Source: Intestinibacillus massiliensis
GTDB taxonomy: Bacteria > Bacillota > Clostridia > Oscillospirales > Butyricicoccaceae
Assembly: GCF_900155735.1 (NCBI RefSeq)
Contig: NZ_LT707049.1
Coordinates: forward strand, 115,307-175,141
Length of the DNA stretch: 59,835 bases
Direction: 5' to 3'
How positions within the stretch are numbered: the first letter of the stretch is position 1; the number at the start of each line of letters is the position of its first letter. Positions 25,256 to 33,399 of this stretch are shown here, piece by piece. The position numbers were made by a program, and so were the translations under genes. The notes beneath the pieces were generated by a model that was not told where the DNA came from, ran no database searches, and worked only from the letters and a program-made list of their open reading frames with translations.

Positions 25256-25505
25256 CCTTGTCCTCCAGTCGCGTAATCCGCTTGTCATGGTCGGCAAGCT
25301 GCTTGTCCTGTTCGTCGTTGTGCTCCCAGATACGCCGGTGGCTCTCGGTGTTCTTGATGCTCATTGCGTCAAAGTCCGCCTTGACGCCCTCCACTGTGGC
25401 CGTGAGCCGCGTAATCGCCTGCGTCAGGCTGACCACCGGCTTTGCCACGATCACGAACAGGCCGAGCAGCGCCGAGATCACCAGGACAACGCCCCATTCT
25501 GTCAT
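25233..25505 (-). CDS. Small membrane/coiled-coil lysis-module protein
   Basis: 90 aa: one N-terminal membrane helix (about 4-24) followed by a long amphipathic, coiled-coil region (TRLTATVEGVKADFD ... HDKRITRLEDKDELES). Similar small proteins precede holins in Clostridia phages and are thought to assist lysis or anchor the tail (XhlA-like organisation). ATG at 25505 with GGGAGG. Overlaps the holin start by 23 bp. Confidence 0.8.
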   Translation of the reverse strand: MTEWGVVLVISALLGLFVIVAKPVVSLTQAITRLTATVEGVKADFDAMSIKNTESHRRIWEHNDEQDKQLADHDKRITRLEDKDELESKN

Positions 25506-25553
25506 AGATACCTCCCCCAAAAGGGTCGGGGCGGTTGCCCGCCCCTCGCCGCC

Positions 25554-25799
25554 TTACTTGTGCTTCTTCTCCGGCTCGCCATGGACGCTGCCGTCCTTCC
25601 AGACATAGCCGCGCAGGGTACCGTCCTCATGGAACGCCTTGCCGCGCACGTAGTCGAAGAACGCCCGGCGCTGCTCCTCGCAGCCCTCCGGCGTGCCGTA
25701 CTTGGCGTCAAACATGCTGACCGCGACGCCCCAGTCCTTGCCATTCTCGTTCGCAATCTTCGTGATCTCCGCAATGTGGCCGATGTAGTAGTTTTCCAT
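25554..25799 (-). CDS. Hypothetical phage protein (81 aa)
   Basis: Starts MENYYIGHIAEITKIANENG and contains VAVSMFDAKYGTPEGCEEQ. Charged, soluble, no recognised domain. It lies in order between tail fibre accessory genes and the lysis cassette on the same strand. The open frame and gene spacing support it. Confidence 0.7.
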   Translation of the reverse strand: MENYYIGHIAEITKIANENGKDWGVAVSMFDAKYGTPEGCEEQRRAFFDYVRGKAFHEDGTLRGYVWKDGSVHGEPEKKHK

Positions 25800-25840
25800 G
25801 GTCTTGTCCTTTCCGGGCGTTAGCCCTGTCCGTTATATTG

Positions 25841-25999
25841 TTACGCAGGTTCGGCCTGCGTGGCCGTCGGTAAAAGTGAGGTCAGCTCGGCGTACTCGGC
25901 TTCCGTAAGCTTGCCCTTTGCGAAGAAGATATCAACCTTCACGTCAAGCCCTTCCGTCTGCCCGCGCTCAATGAGCCGTTTCAGCGTCCTGTACAGCAT
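25841..25999 (-). CDS. XkdX-like short phage protein (52 aa)
   Basis: Product begins MLYRTLKRLIERGQTEGLDV and contains the pattern KVDIFFAKGKLTEAEYAEL, like the small XkdX-type proteins found after tail fibre genes. ATG at 25999 fits the GGGGGTGG site better than the ATG six bases upstream. Overlaps the next gene upstream (25968-26138). Confidence 0.72.
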   Translation of the reverse strand: MLYRTLKRLIERGQTEGLDVKVDIFFAKGKLTEAEYAELTSLLPTATQAEPA

Positions 26000-26138
26000 G
26001 ATCATCCACCCCCAATTCTAATAAAATGAGCCTGTACTCCAAATCGACCAGCATAGCGTCCCGGTCGGCCTCGGTCTGGTCTGTGTCCCGCCGCTTCGCC
26101 TGTGCCTCGGCAATGGAATCCACCCTGCGCCGCATCAT
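25968..26138 (-). CDS. Hypothetical tail-region protein (56 aa)
   Basis: Starts MMRRRVDSIAEAQAKRRDT and ends LELGVDDHAVQDAETAH. Highly charged helix. Its ATG overlaps the stop of the DUF6273 tail protein (ATGA) and its end overlaps the XkdX-like gene, so it is translationally coupled. Position and pattern fit the short ORF commonly found between fibre and XkdX genes. Confidence 0.7.
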   Translation of the reverse strand: MMRRRVDSIAEAQAKRRDTDQTEADRDAMLVDLEYRLILLELGVDDHAVQDAETAH

Positions 26139-27394
26139 TCAAACGCACCCCCAATCGACGTGATATAACATTCCCCTGTCGCCGTACCGCGGTCAAGGGT
26201 GACGCGGAAAGCCACGCCCCAGGTATCCGCGGCCTTGTCCTGGTTGCTGAAAAAGATCTTCTTGCTGTTCAGCACCTTGTCCGTCACGTCCTGCCATACC
26301 GGTTCAGCGTCGCTGCCGTTGTTGCACGCTTCGACCGTCAGGACGCTGCCCACGGGGAAGCTGCCTATGACCGATGCGACCGCCACTGTCGGCATCGCGT
26401 CGGCTGGCATGGCGTCCGTGGTAAAGCTGGCCTGCGTGACCTTTTTGGTAAAGGTGTAGGTGCGCTCCGTGTACGCGCCGTTTTGGTCGGTCGCCTTAAT
26501 CTTGAAGGTATGCGAGCCGTTGAGCACCTGCGCCCACTGCGTAGCCGTAAAGGCCATGTTGTAGGTAGTGCCGAGCGTCGCAGTATAGGTGCGGAACGCC
26601 TTGCCGTCCAGGGTTTCGGTCACGGTTACTGTGTCGCCGTCCGGGTCGTTGATGCTGTAGCTTGCGGTTGGCGGTGTCATGGCGAAGGCGCCGAGGCTCC
26701 GGTCGCTGTCGGAGATCGTGGGCGCCCGTGATGCAACAACGTTCCCAGATGCGTCAACAAATAGTTCGGACGGTAATATCAGGGCAGGGCGGACACCACA
26801 CGAATCTGTGGCTGCTGAGACGCTATAACCACCATATCGGTCTACGCTCCAGACATCGGTAGCAGTATTAAATTGGGATCGGAGCCACCAAAATCCTGCG
26901 TTACCATTAAAATTAGAGATGCGCAGCGCCTTGGATTCTGAATCATTTCCAGAACTAAAATATGATAATTTGCTTCCGTCCACCGGAAATGCCGGGCTTA
27001 AAGATGTTAAAAAACCAACTTCATAGCCGGACAATAGAAATACCTTTGTGCTCAAACCGTTGGAACCGGTATAAATAGTGGGGGGCGACTGTCTCAAGCA
27101 GTATGGGATTTTAACCTGCTTAATAATATTCTGAATGTCGACGCCAAACCGGGACTTGAAGGTGCTGTTAAGATAGGGATGGATGGTACTGGTAGAGTAC
27201 CTATTATCGCTCGGACTCCCCCACTCACGGTCTTCAAAAATATCTTTCCTGAGCAGCCACGTCCCATCGCAGGATTCATCATAGATTGAGGAAGGCCGTC
27301 CCTGCTGGACAACCAGGTAATCTACCGCCGCCCCGTTTTCCTTGAGCTTTACGATGGAACCGACCGCCACAGAGCCTAATGTCTTTGCTGCCAT
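26135..27394 (-). CDS. Tail-tip protein with DUF6273 (C-type-lectin-like) and Ig-like domains
   Basis: 419 aa. N-terminal DUF6273-type domain (about 1-225): GSIVKLKENGAAVDYLVVQQ, DESCDGTWLLRKDI, GFWWLRSQ and CGVRPALILP. Then one or two Ig/cadherin-like repeats (about 230-320, including AYTERTYTFTKKV) and a C-terminal unit with VTDKVLNSKKIFFSNQ. Likely a receptor-binding or adhesion protein at the tail tip. The DUF6273 segment (26740-27330) is visibly more AT-rich than the rest, suggesting exchange. No reverse transcriptase is in the window. Confidence 0.8.
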   Translation of the reverse strand: MAAKTLGSVAVGSIVKLKENGAAVDYLVVQQGRPSSIYDESCDGTWLLRKDIFEDREWGSPSDNRYSTSTIHPYLNSTFKSRFGVDIQNIIKQVKIPYCLRQSPPTIYTGSNGLSTKVFLLSGYEVGFLTSLSPAFPVDGSKLSYFSSGNDSESKALRISNFNGNAGFWWLRSQFNTATDVWSVDRYGGYSVSAATDSCGVRPALILPSELFVDASGNVVASRAPTISDSDRSLGAFAMTPPTASYSINDPDGDTVTVTETLDGKAFRTYTATLGTTYNMAFTATQWAQVLNGSHTFKIKATDQNGAYTERTYTFTKKVTQASFTTDAMPADAMPTVAVASVIGSFPVGSVLTVEACNNGSDAEPVWQDVTDKVLNSKKIFFSNQDKAADTWGVAFRVTLDRGTATGECYITSIGGAFE

Positions 27395-27404
27395 ACCCTA
27401 CCCC

Positions 27405-27731
27405 CTAACATTCCAGCCGCTGCTTCGCGGCGTTCCACACACCGGAAACCAGCGTATAGCCCTGCTGATCCACAAAGGTCACTGACCACGGGTTCCGGGT
27501 GACGTCCAGGAACATCGCGTCCCAGACCTGCTGCGTCAACGCCTCGTTGGCGGCCAGCCGGTTCCCCAGCGCCGCGTCCGCCGCTTCACGCTCGGGCTTC
27601 TCCGCGTCCCACCCCTGCGCCTTCGCGGCCAGCGTGGTATCGCCGACGATTACCGCCCCGTCTACGGTCTGCGGGAAGAACGCGTTGCCTTCCGCGTCAT
27701 AGACCGGGTGTATTTGTCCTGTGATTGGCAT
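27405..27731 (-). CDS. Hypothetical tail-fibre-associated protein
   Basis: 108 aa, starting MPITGQIHPVYDAEGNAFFP. No known domain recognised. It has an acidic middle (AEKPEREAADAALGNRLAAN) typical of fibre-linked small proteins. GGAGGTGACG precedes the ATG. Located between the two fibre genes, hence probably a fibre chaperone or tip component. Confidence 0.65.
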   Translation of the reverse strand: MPITGQIHPVYDAEGNAFFPQTVDGAVIVGDTTLAAKAQGWDAEKPEREAADAALGNRLAANEALTQQVWDAMFLDVTRNPWSVTFVDQQGYTLVSGVWNAAKQRLEC

Positions 27732-27737
27732 GCTGCG

Positions 27738-28997
27738 TCACCTCCATGCGATGTAGCGGTAGGGGTTATACATACCATAAGAGTCATTTGCTGTATATGA
27801 CACTTTAAATCCACCACTAGTAATCTCTACAATTGGCTTTTTAGAGTTATCGCCTGAAAATGCTGGATATGCCGGAGCATTGGGTAACGCAAGCCCGCCA
27901 TACGACTCAGCACTATAACCACCCGCAACTCTACCACCCGCAGGACATTCCACTAAAACCGCTTTTGGCGTAAACCCCAGGCTGATCAGGCGGCTGGCCG
28001 CGTCGTTGCCCGTATACGTCCCAAACACCGGCGCGCTTGCCTTGGCGTTCCACGCCGCCCGCTCCGCCGCCGTAATGTGCTTGACCGCGTCCGCGATATG
28101 CGCCGTAAGGTCGGCCTGTGCGGCTTTCCCCGCGATCAGGTTCGTCACCGTCGCAGCGAAATTTGCGTCATTGCCGAGCGCCGCCGCCAGCTCCTCCAGC
28201 GTATCCAGCGCGCCCGGCGCGGAACCGATCAACCGGATGATCGCCGCGGACACAAACGCCGTCGTGGCAATCAGCGCGGAGCTGTCGCCCTGTGCGGGCG
28301 TGGGCGCTGTCGGGCTGCCCGTGAGCGCCGTATCCGTCAGGATCTGCGCCAGGGTCTTGTGCTCCAGCGTGTCCGCGTCCTGCGGGATCACGATAGGCGT
28401 ACCGGGCACTGCGGGCCCGCTGTACACCAGCCGCGCCGCCATCTCCGGCGGAACCCCGCCCGCGCCCGCAGCGTCCGCTTTCGCCTTAAAGTCCTCGTTG
28501 GTCACGTTCACAAGGGTTTTGTCGGCTTTGGCGGTTAAATCCTCCTGCGTGGCAAAGACAAGGCTTTCGTCAATTACCGCGGTGACGTTCTCAGCATCAC
28601 CCACAACCGCTGGAATGCTTATGACTTTCTCAATGATTTCGCTTCCAGCTGCAGCGATAAATTCTGCAAGTTCCTGTGCATTGGAGTAGCAATACAGTTG
28701 CTCGCTTTCGCCCTCCATCTTTGCGTAGACGCCAAGCTCCCGCCAATAGAATCCTGTTTGCAAGCCCGCGTTTGTAAAAGAACCGCGCACTGATACAAAA
28801 CCACTGGTGCTGTTTTGGATTTTGCTGATATCGACCCGTAAAATTTCATGGGCGAGTTCCGTCATAGCAGCAGGGGGCAGGGATCCTAATTGCCCATCCC
28901 CAATTGCGATCTGGGTAAATATTAGCTTCTCGCCAACCAATGTACGAAGCGCCATTTCGCGCCCGCCCGTTGTAAACTTTGGAGCAGGAAAGCTCAC
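27738..28997 (-). CDS. Tail fibre protein (phage tail-collar, DUF3751-like)
   Basis: 419 aa. N-terminal collar domain (about 1-150; KFTTGGREMALRTLVGEKLI then IAIGDG) that attaches fibres to the baseplate. A helical, Ala-rich shaft with repeated AHIADAVKHITAAERAAWNA motif, and a C-terminal Gly/Tyr-rich tip ending NPYRYIAWR. GTG start overlaps the previous stop (GTGA). The receptor-binding tip lies in the last ~90 residues. Confidence 0.88.
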   Translation of the reverse strand: MSFPAPKFTTGGREMALRTLVGEKLIFTQIAIGDGQLGSLPPAAMTELAHEILRVDISKIQNSTSGFVSVRGSFTNAGLQTGFYWRELGVYAKMEGESEQLYCYSNAQELAEFIAAAGSEIIEKVISIPAVVGDAENVTAVIDESLVFATQEDLTAKADKTLVNVTNEDFKAKADAAGAGGVPPEMAARLVYSGPAVPGTPIVIPQDADTLEHKTLAQILTDTALTGSPTAPTPAQGDSSALIATTAFVSAAIIRLIGSAPGALDTLEELAAALGNDANFAATVTNLIAGKAAQADLTAHIADAVKHITAAERAAWNAKASAPVFGTYTGNDAASRLISLGFTPKAVLVECPAGGRVAGGYSAESYGGLALPNAPAYPAFSGDNSKKPIVEITSGGFKVSYTANDSYGMYNPYRYIAWR

Positions 28998-29575
28998 TTA
29001 ATCACATCCTTTGGATCCATTGAAATGGTATGCTTTGTTGCGGAATGCACCGAAAAACTGTATTGTTGCACGAACGAACCCGTACTCATGGATAGCTCCA
29101 CCTTTTCAAGATGCGCACTCAGCCGCTTTACTGATTCGGCCACCCGCTTAAATTCATCTACGTTATCATCCGTTACAGCCGGGTTGTCCGTCGTAACTTT
29201 GAAGTACCCCGGTTTTCCCGCGTACTGAAACCATTCCTGTACACCCGCGCTGCCAAAGATATCACTTGTTATGTGTTCTACTGCCGACTTTGTGCCCGCA
29301 AGCGCATAATAGGTCAGGGTGTTGCGTACTAAGTTCCTCTTTGTGGGTAATGGAAGATCCGGGCGGTACTGCGGTGTCCGGAGTTCCAGCGCGAGGGCAT
29401 CACACAGTTTATCCGGAAGCCCGTCGTCATTGTTCCAAATAGATAGCCCGGAGCTGTACCGGATAAGCATCTGTACCTGGCGCTGTACCGCAAACGCATA
29501 CGCCTGCACCCAGGGCTGGCTTGAAATAATCGGGGGCAGCACGTCAGTTATCCGGGCGTCCTGTAGGCTAATCAT
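28994..29575 (-). CDS. P2-like tail protein I (baseplate wedge)
   Basis: 193 aa, gpI/YmfQ-like. Recognised from IISSQPWVQAYAFAVQRQ, CDALALELRTPQYRPDLPL and the TLTYYALAGTKSAVEHI segment. It forms part of the baseplate below gpJ. ATG at 29575 lies 7 nt after GGGGGG; the gene overlaps the end of gpJ by 8 bp. It shows the order J-I-fibre seen in P2. Confidence 0.9.
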   Translation of the reverse strand: MISLQDARITDVLPPIISSQPWVQAYAFAVQRQVQMLIRYSSGLSIWNNDDGLPDKLCDALALELRTPQYRPDLPLPTKRNLVRNTLTYYALAGTKSAVEHITSDIFGSAGVQEWFQYAGKPGYFKVTTDNPAVTDDNVDEFKRVAESVKRLSAHLEKVELSMSTGSFVQQYSFSVHSATKHTISMDPKDVIK

Positions 29576-30713
29576 CCTCAAGCCCCCCGTATACTACTTC
29601 CTGGGATGCCAGCCGTGCAATTTTATTTTCATCCACAGATGCAAATGCCGGCTTACGGATCTCCACCCGTTTTGCCCCGGCTGCCATAACCCGCTGGATC
29701 AATTCAGACGCGTTAACGTCGCGCCCAAGGGTTCTCTGCCACGATTTGTAACTTTCCACCGCCTGCCCGACTGCGGCCTGAACCGCATCCGCACGCGCGC
29801 GGTCAGAGCGGTTAATGTAGTATGTAAGGTCTATTGAGTAGTCCTGCTCCGCCGGGGCTGCCGCGGTGACCTTATCGCATAGCGGACGTATGGCTCCGTC
29901 AGATAAATAATCCTCCATTGCCCGCAGATCGCTCTCGTTAGGCAAGGCACCGCCGTCCAGCAGGAAAAGGACGGTTACTTGTTCTGGCGCGGGTGAAAAT
30001 ACCTTTACATCCGCAATGTCCGAGCGGAACCTACGCGCAAAGTATTCATAGCCTGCTGCCGGTCCCGCAACACTGAACGCCCCAGGCGCCCGAAATACCC
30101 GTTCCGTTAACTCATCGTCAGTTTCCACATTCGAGCCTCCCGCTGTTTGCACCGTGTTGATCGCACCAGCAAGGTATGGTAGCGGGTCTACGATCTCCAT
30201 AGCCGTCCCGGCAGGGATACCGTTTCCCGCGTCCCCTTCGATCAGCGCAACTGCGGGCGCATCGGCAGTTTGAGCGCCGGCAGGGATCTCGACGTATTCG
30301 GTCGTGGCAAAGTAGACACCGCTTTCCGTGACTACCCGTGTCCCGCCCGGGATATTTACAATAACCGGCTGCGGGTTAATTGTAAATTGTAGCGTTGTTG
30401 TCGCTTTTTGTGCAGGCAGCCTGGTGCAGTTCCGCAAAGCTGCAAGGTTATCCAGCGCCCCGCCTTCCGCGTATTTCAACAAGTTTTGCCTTCCCGCGCG
30501 TTCAACGCCCTGTAGTGCCTGATACAGCAGGAGGGAGGTCGCCTGCAGCACAAGGCGCATCGGGTCTGCTGGAGCTAGCTCCACGGATTCCCCGGTTATC
30601 CTGCTGTATTCTGATACATAGTCCCGTAGCATCGTTTCTTGTACCTGTTGCAGCGTGGTATCCCCGATAAACGACACGTCGGGTATTGCCTCAAGCGCTT
30701 TAATCTGTGACAA
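29568..30713 (-). CDS. Baseplate J-like protein
   Basis: 381 aa, Baseplate_J domain (PF04865) filling most of the length. Seen: TSLLLYQALQGVERAGRQN, GGALDNLAALRNCTRLPA, GGTRVVTESGVYFATTEY, EGDAGNGIPAGTAMEI and ETDDELTERVF. Forms the baseplate wedge that triggers sheath contraction. TTG start at 30713 with GAGGTG 7 nt before; it overlaps gpW by 14 bp. Confidence 0.95.
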   Translation of the reverse strand: MSQIKALEAIPDVSFIGDTTLQQVQETMLRDYVSEYSRITGESVELAPADPMRLVLQATSLLLYQALQGVERAGRQNLLKYAEGGALDNLAALRNCTRLPAQKATTTLQFTINPQPVIVNIPGGTRVVTESGVYFATTEYVEIPAGAQTADAPAVALIEGDAGNGIPAGTAMEIVDPLPYLAGAINTVQTAGGSNVETDDELTERVFRAPGAFSVAGPAAGYEYFARRFRSDIADVKVFSPAPEQVTVLFLLDGGALPNESDLRAMEDYLSDGAIRPLCDKVTAAAPAEQDYSIDLTYYINRSDRARADAVQAAVGQAVESYKSWQRTLGRDVNASELIQRVMAAGAKRVEIRKPAFASVDENKIARLASQEVVYGGLEDD

Positions 30714-30999
30714 TCTCGCACCTCACTTTCGGGTTCAGCGTACCATCGGCGGTATGGGCGCCCCACGTTATTTCAGCCACCCTTGCACGCGGCTCGTATT
30801 TCGTGGTTTTCTCAATAATTTCAGCTGCGATCGCTGCTTGCGCTGCCGGGAGGGGTAAATCTAACGGATCCCAGGACAGGCCAAAATCGCGATCCAATGC
30901 AAGCGTACCTGCGGGCGTACCATACAATATTTCCAGGCAGCGGCGCACGTCGTCCGCTGCCGAGGAATGCTGGACGATATTAATTTCTACCTGGCTCAT
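30700..30999 (-). CDS. Baseplate gpW/gp25-like lysozyme-fold protein
   Basis: 99 aa. The gp25-like pattern LEILYGTPAGTLALDRDFGL followed by A..A.I..KYEPRARV is clear. It is a wedge component in contractile tails. ATG at 30999 with GGAGGAATACGT in front; upstream frame to 31068 rejected. It overlaps gpU by 4 bp. Confidence 0.92.
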   Translation of the reverse strand: MSQVEINIVQHSSAADDVRRCLEILYGTPAGTLALDRDFGLSWDPLDLPLPAAQAAIAAEIIEKTTKYEPRARVAEITWGAHTADGTLNPKVRCEIVTD

Positions 31000-31388
31000 A
31001 CGTATTCCTCCAGGGTCACTGAGACAGTGGCTGATACCAATTCGCCTCCGTTGTACATCCTGTCCCATGATTCCGATAAGTTCATCAGCCGGAAAGGGTT
31101 GTCCGACAATGGCTTCCCACCAATAACAAGCGGGTATGCTTGCCGGCTCTCCGCAATCTGTGTCAGGCGTTCAAGCAGGGCACGCGGCTGTACCCCTAAT
31201 GTGGCGAGCAGCGTCAGTTTAAACGTCACCTTCCGCAGGGAAGGCGCAATAAATTCTGTCCTTGGTTTAACCCCGTGCAATTTATGTGTTGCCCAGCTGC
31301 CGCCCGAAGTGCGTTGCAAGGATTGTGGGGTTAATACGCATTTATCGGAGGTTTCGAACACAATACCCCCGTATGTACCAATTGCCAT
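30996..31388 (-). CDS. P2 gpU-like tail protein
   Basis: 130 aa. Phage_P2_GpU pattern: IGTYGGIVFETSD, WATHKLHGVKPRTEFIAP, LLATLGVQPRALLERL, PLVIGGKP and SATVSVTLEEYV. Needed for tail completion in P2. ATG at 31388 follows GGGGGGATAAG. Confidence 0.92.
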   Translation of the reverse strand: MAIGTYGGIVFETSDKCVLTPQSLQRTSGGSWATHKLHGVKPRTEFIAPSLRKVTFKLTLLATLGVQPRALLERLTQIAESRQAYPLVIGGKPLSDNPFRLMNLSESWDRMYNGGELVSATVSVTLEEYV

Positions 31389-31392
31389 CTTA

Positions 31393-31881
31393 TTATCCCC
31401 CCAAACCGGTTATGCGCCGGTCATGCTGTTCTAACTCCGTATCGTGGCCGCTTAACCGCCCTTCTGCTGCAGACATGCGCCCTTCAAGCGAAAGGATCCT
31501 CTGCAGCAGGCTCCCTATGGAAGAAGAACTCCCGCTGCCGGTCTCCTCTATTTGCAACAACGGGGCGAGCAGTTGGAGGGTGCCGGTGCCTGCGTCATAC
31601 TGCAGGATTGCTCGCCCCGTTGTTGCGTCAAAATCTTTGCGGAACACGCCTTTTCCCGAAGCTGCCGGACGGTTTTCCGCGCTCCAGGCGCGGCCAATGA
31701 TCAGTTTGCGCCCACCCCCGTCCAATACGAATACCATCTGCCCCACCTCCGGCATATGGTACTCAGCAGACAAAAAGGGGATGGGGGGAGATACCGCGTT
31801 GTCCCTGTCTGGATACGCCACACAAGCTGTGCCTGCGTCATAGTCTACAGTGGATATCCTACCGACTAAAAGTTCTGTCAT
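31393..31881 (-). CDS. Baseplate spike, gpV-like
   Basis: 162 aa. OB-fold start (LLVGRISTVDYDAGTACVAY) and the gpV/VgrG-like stretch FLSAEYHMPEVGQMVFVLD. A helical C-terminal coiled coil (LEGRMSAAEGRLSGHDTELEQ) follows. It pierces the host membrane at the tail tip. ATG overlaps gpD by 4 bp. Confidence 0.9.
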   Translation of the reverse strand: MTELLVGRISTVDYDAGTACVAYPDRDNAVSPPIPFLSAEYHMPEVGQMVFVLDGGGRKLIIGRAWSAENRPAASGKGVFRKDFDATTGRAILQYDAGTGTLQLLAPLLQIEETGSGSSSSIGSLLQRILSLEGRMSAAEGRLSGHDTELEQHDRRITGLGG

Positions 31882-33176
31882 GCCATTGCACCCCTTATCG
31901 CATTCGCGGCTTGTATTACGAGGTTATCTAAATACGCAATCGCCTTAATATTTTGCTGCCAATAATCCGGGCTATTTATAACGCCCGCGTCTACCAGCAC
32001 CAGCAGAGCCGCCTGTACTTCTGTGATCCCGCCGCCTTCCCGTCGCTCCTGTATCCTGGCAGATAAATTCAGGAGCAGTTCGTCCAGGTATTGTACGTCC
32101 CCATAATGCGCGACCCAGTAATCGGGTGTGTTAATGACCCCCACAGCGGTTAAGCGCTGAATAGCATCCTGCACCGCAACTTTCCCGCGCTCCTCTACTA
32201 AAACCAGGCTGTACTCGCAGGTGTACCCGTTGCTGTTGAGCCCGTGGACTACTTTATCGATATAATACTTGCCGCTCAGTTTCCCTATCCCCACAACGTT
32301 AACCGTTTGGCTTGCCACAAGCGACGGGTTGCCCATCGTGCTGACCTTCAACGTGGTCAGGCCATGATTGGCTTTCTCCAGTGCCGCATTTAGTAAAAGT
32401 TCAGCGTCGGCGCGGCTTTCCGCCTTAGCTGAGGTCTTTAAAACCCGGCGGCCTGCCCCGACTGAAAACGCGACTTCCTTTTCTGTTTTGGGGTCGGTGT
32501 AGGTGATCTCCCCGCGGGTATAGCCACCCGTCATTGTTGCCCGGTAATCATAAGCGGACATATCCTCCGTACGGATCAGGCCAACCGCATCCTTTTTCTT
32601 ATACGCGACACGGTCAAATATGACCAGTTTCTGTGAAAACACCTTCATACTGAGGCCGTACTTTTCACAAAGCCCCATGAGGAATGCGCTATTTGTCTGT
32701 TCCTGCTGCTCAACGGTTTCAAGTTTTATCTCCGGCGCATCATAAACGAACGCCAAACCAGCAGAATAGGCTATGTCATTCGCAATTTTCTTAATTGTGA
32801 TTTTGTTCCAGGTTTTCGTACGTTCACGGCAGTCAAAGTCGCAATTGACCGGCGCGGAGACCCCTCCGATTTCAGCGCTCTGTGGCCATCCAGTGTACCG
32901 TAAGTCATCCAGGGTAAACTTCCCGCACGCTAAATCCCGGTTATCATCTGGCCGCGCCCAATCAAATACACGGATCTCCGCTTGCAATAAATCACCCATG
33001 TGAGGCATCCAAGCGTTTGACCACAGGGCGTCCTTATCGCCTAGCTGCACTGATAGGGTATCGCTTTCCCCAGAGGCCGGATCCGTATAGGTCATGCCTA
33101 TAAAAAACCGGTCAAGCGATGTTGTGATTGCTTTCCCGTTATAGGTTATTACCGCTTCCGCAAGCCTTGTATTCAT
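31878..33176 (-). CDS. gpD-like tail hub protein with C-terminal YW-repeat domain
   Basis: 432 aa. Late control gene D/hub fold (about 1-330), recognised from FFIGMTYTDPASGESDTLSV, FCGK-like LACGKFTLDDLRYTGWPQ and the AGRRVLKTSAKAESRADAEL segment. The C-terminus carries two ~50-residue repeats: AVGVINTPDYW then LDELLLNL, and DAGVINSPDYW then LDNLVIQA. Such SPDYW modules also occur on other phage tail and lysis proteins of Clostridia. ATG at 33176 follows GGAGGTGAG. Confidence 0.9.
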   Translation of the reverse strand: MNTRLAEAVITYNGKAITTSLDRFFIGMTYTDPASGESDTLSVQLGDKDALWSNAWMPHMGDLLQAEIRVFDWARPDDNRDLACGKFTLDDLRYTGWPQSAEIGGVSAPVNCDFDCRERTKTWNKITIKKIANDIAYSAGLAFVYDAPEIKLETVEQQEQTNSAFLMGLCEKYGLSMKVFSQKLVIFDRVAYKKKDAVGLIRTEDMSAYDYRATMTGGYTRGEITYTDPKTEKEVAFSVGAGRRVLKTSAKAESRADAELLLNAALEKANHGLTTLKVSTMGNPSLVASQTVNVVGIGKLSGKYYIDKVVHGLNSNGYTCEYSLVLVEERGKVAVQDAIQRLTAVGVINTPDYWVAHYGDVQYLDELLLNLSARIQERREGGGITEVQAALLVLVDAGVINSPDYWQQNIKAIAYLDNLVIQAANAIRGAMA

Positions 33177-33180
33177 GGGC

Positions 33181-33384
33181 TCACCTCCAGGGCGGTAATT
33201 CAGCGCTGCGTTCTTGCGGCGGGGCGGGGATCGTAAGCACAGTGCCAGAATCAAACAAGAAAATATCCAGCAGGCGGGAGTTTGCTTGCATCAAAATGCC
33301 GGCTAAATATTCATCGCCGTACATCTTTTTAGCAATAACATCCCATGTATCGCCGGATACGGTCGTATATGTATTTAAAGCCAA
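33181..33384 (-). CDS. gpX-like LysM tail protein
   Basis: 67 aa, TTG start with GGAGGATG. Consists of a single LysM-type unit: YTTVSGDTWDVIAKKMYG and a final VLTIPAPP. The P2 gpX homologue joins the hub to the tape measure. Its place between hub and tape measure fits. Confidence 0.9.
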   Translation of the reverse strand: MALNTYTTVSGDTWDVIAKKMYGDEYLAGILMQANSRLLDIFLFDSGTVLTIPAPPQERSAELPPWR

Positions 33385-33399
33385 CTTACATCCTCCAAA

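Noticed and set aside
26002-26196. 64-aa minus-strand frame
   Set aside because: Overlaps two better coupled small genes with ribosome sites; Gly/Arg-rich shadow.
26135-27394. Complete diversity-generating retroelement
   Set aside because: Only a possible target-type domain is seen; no reverse transcriptase and no template repeat in the window.
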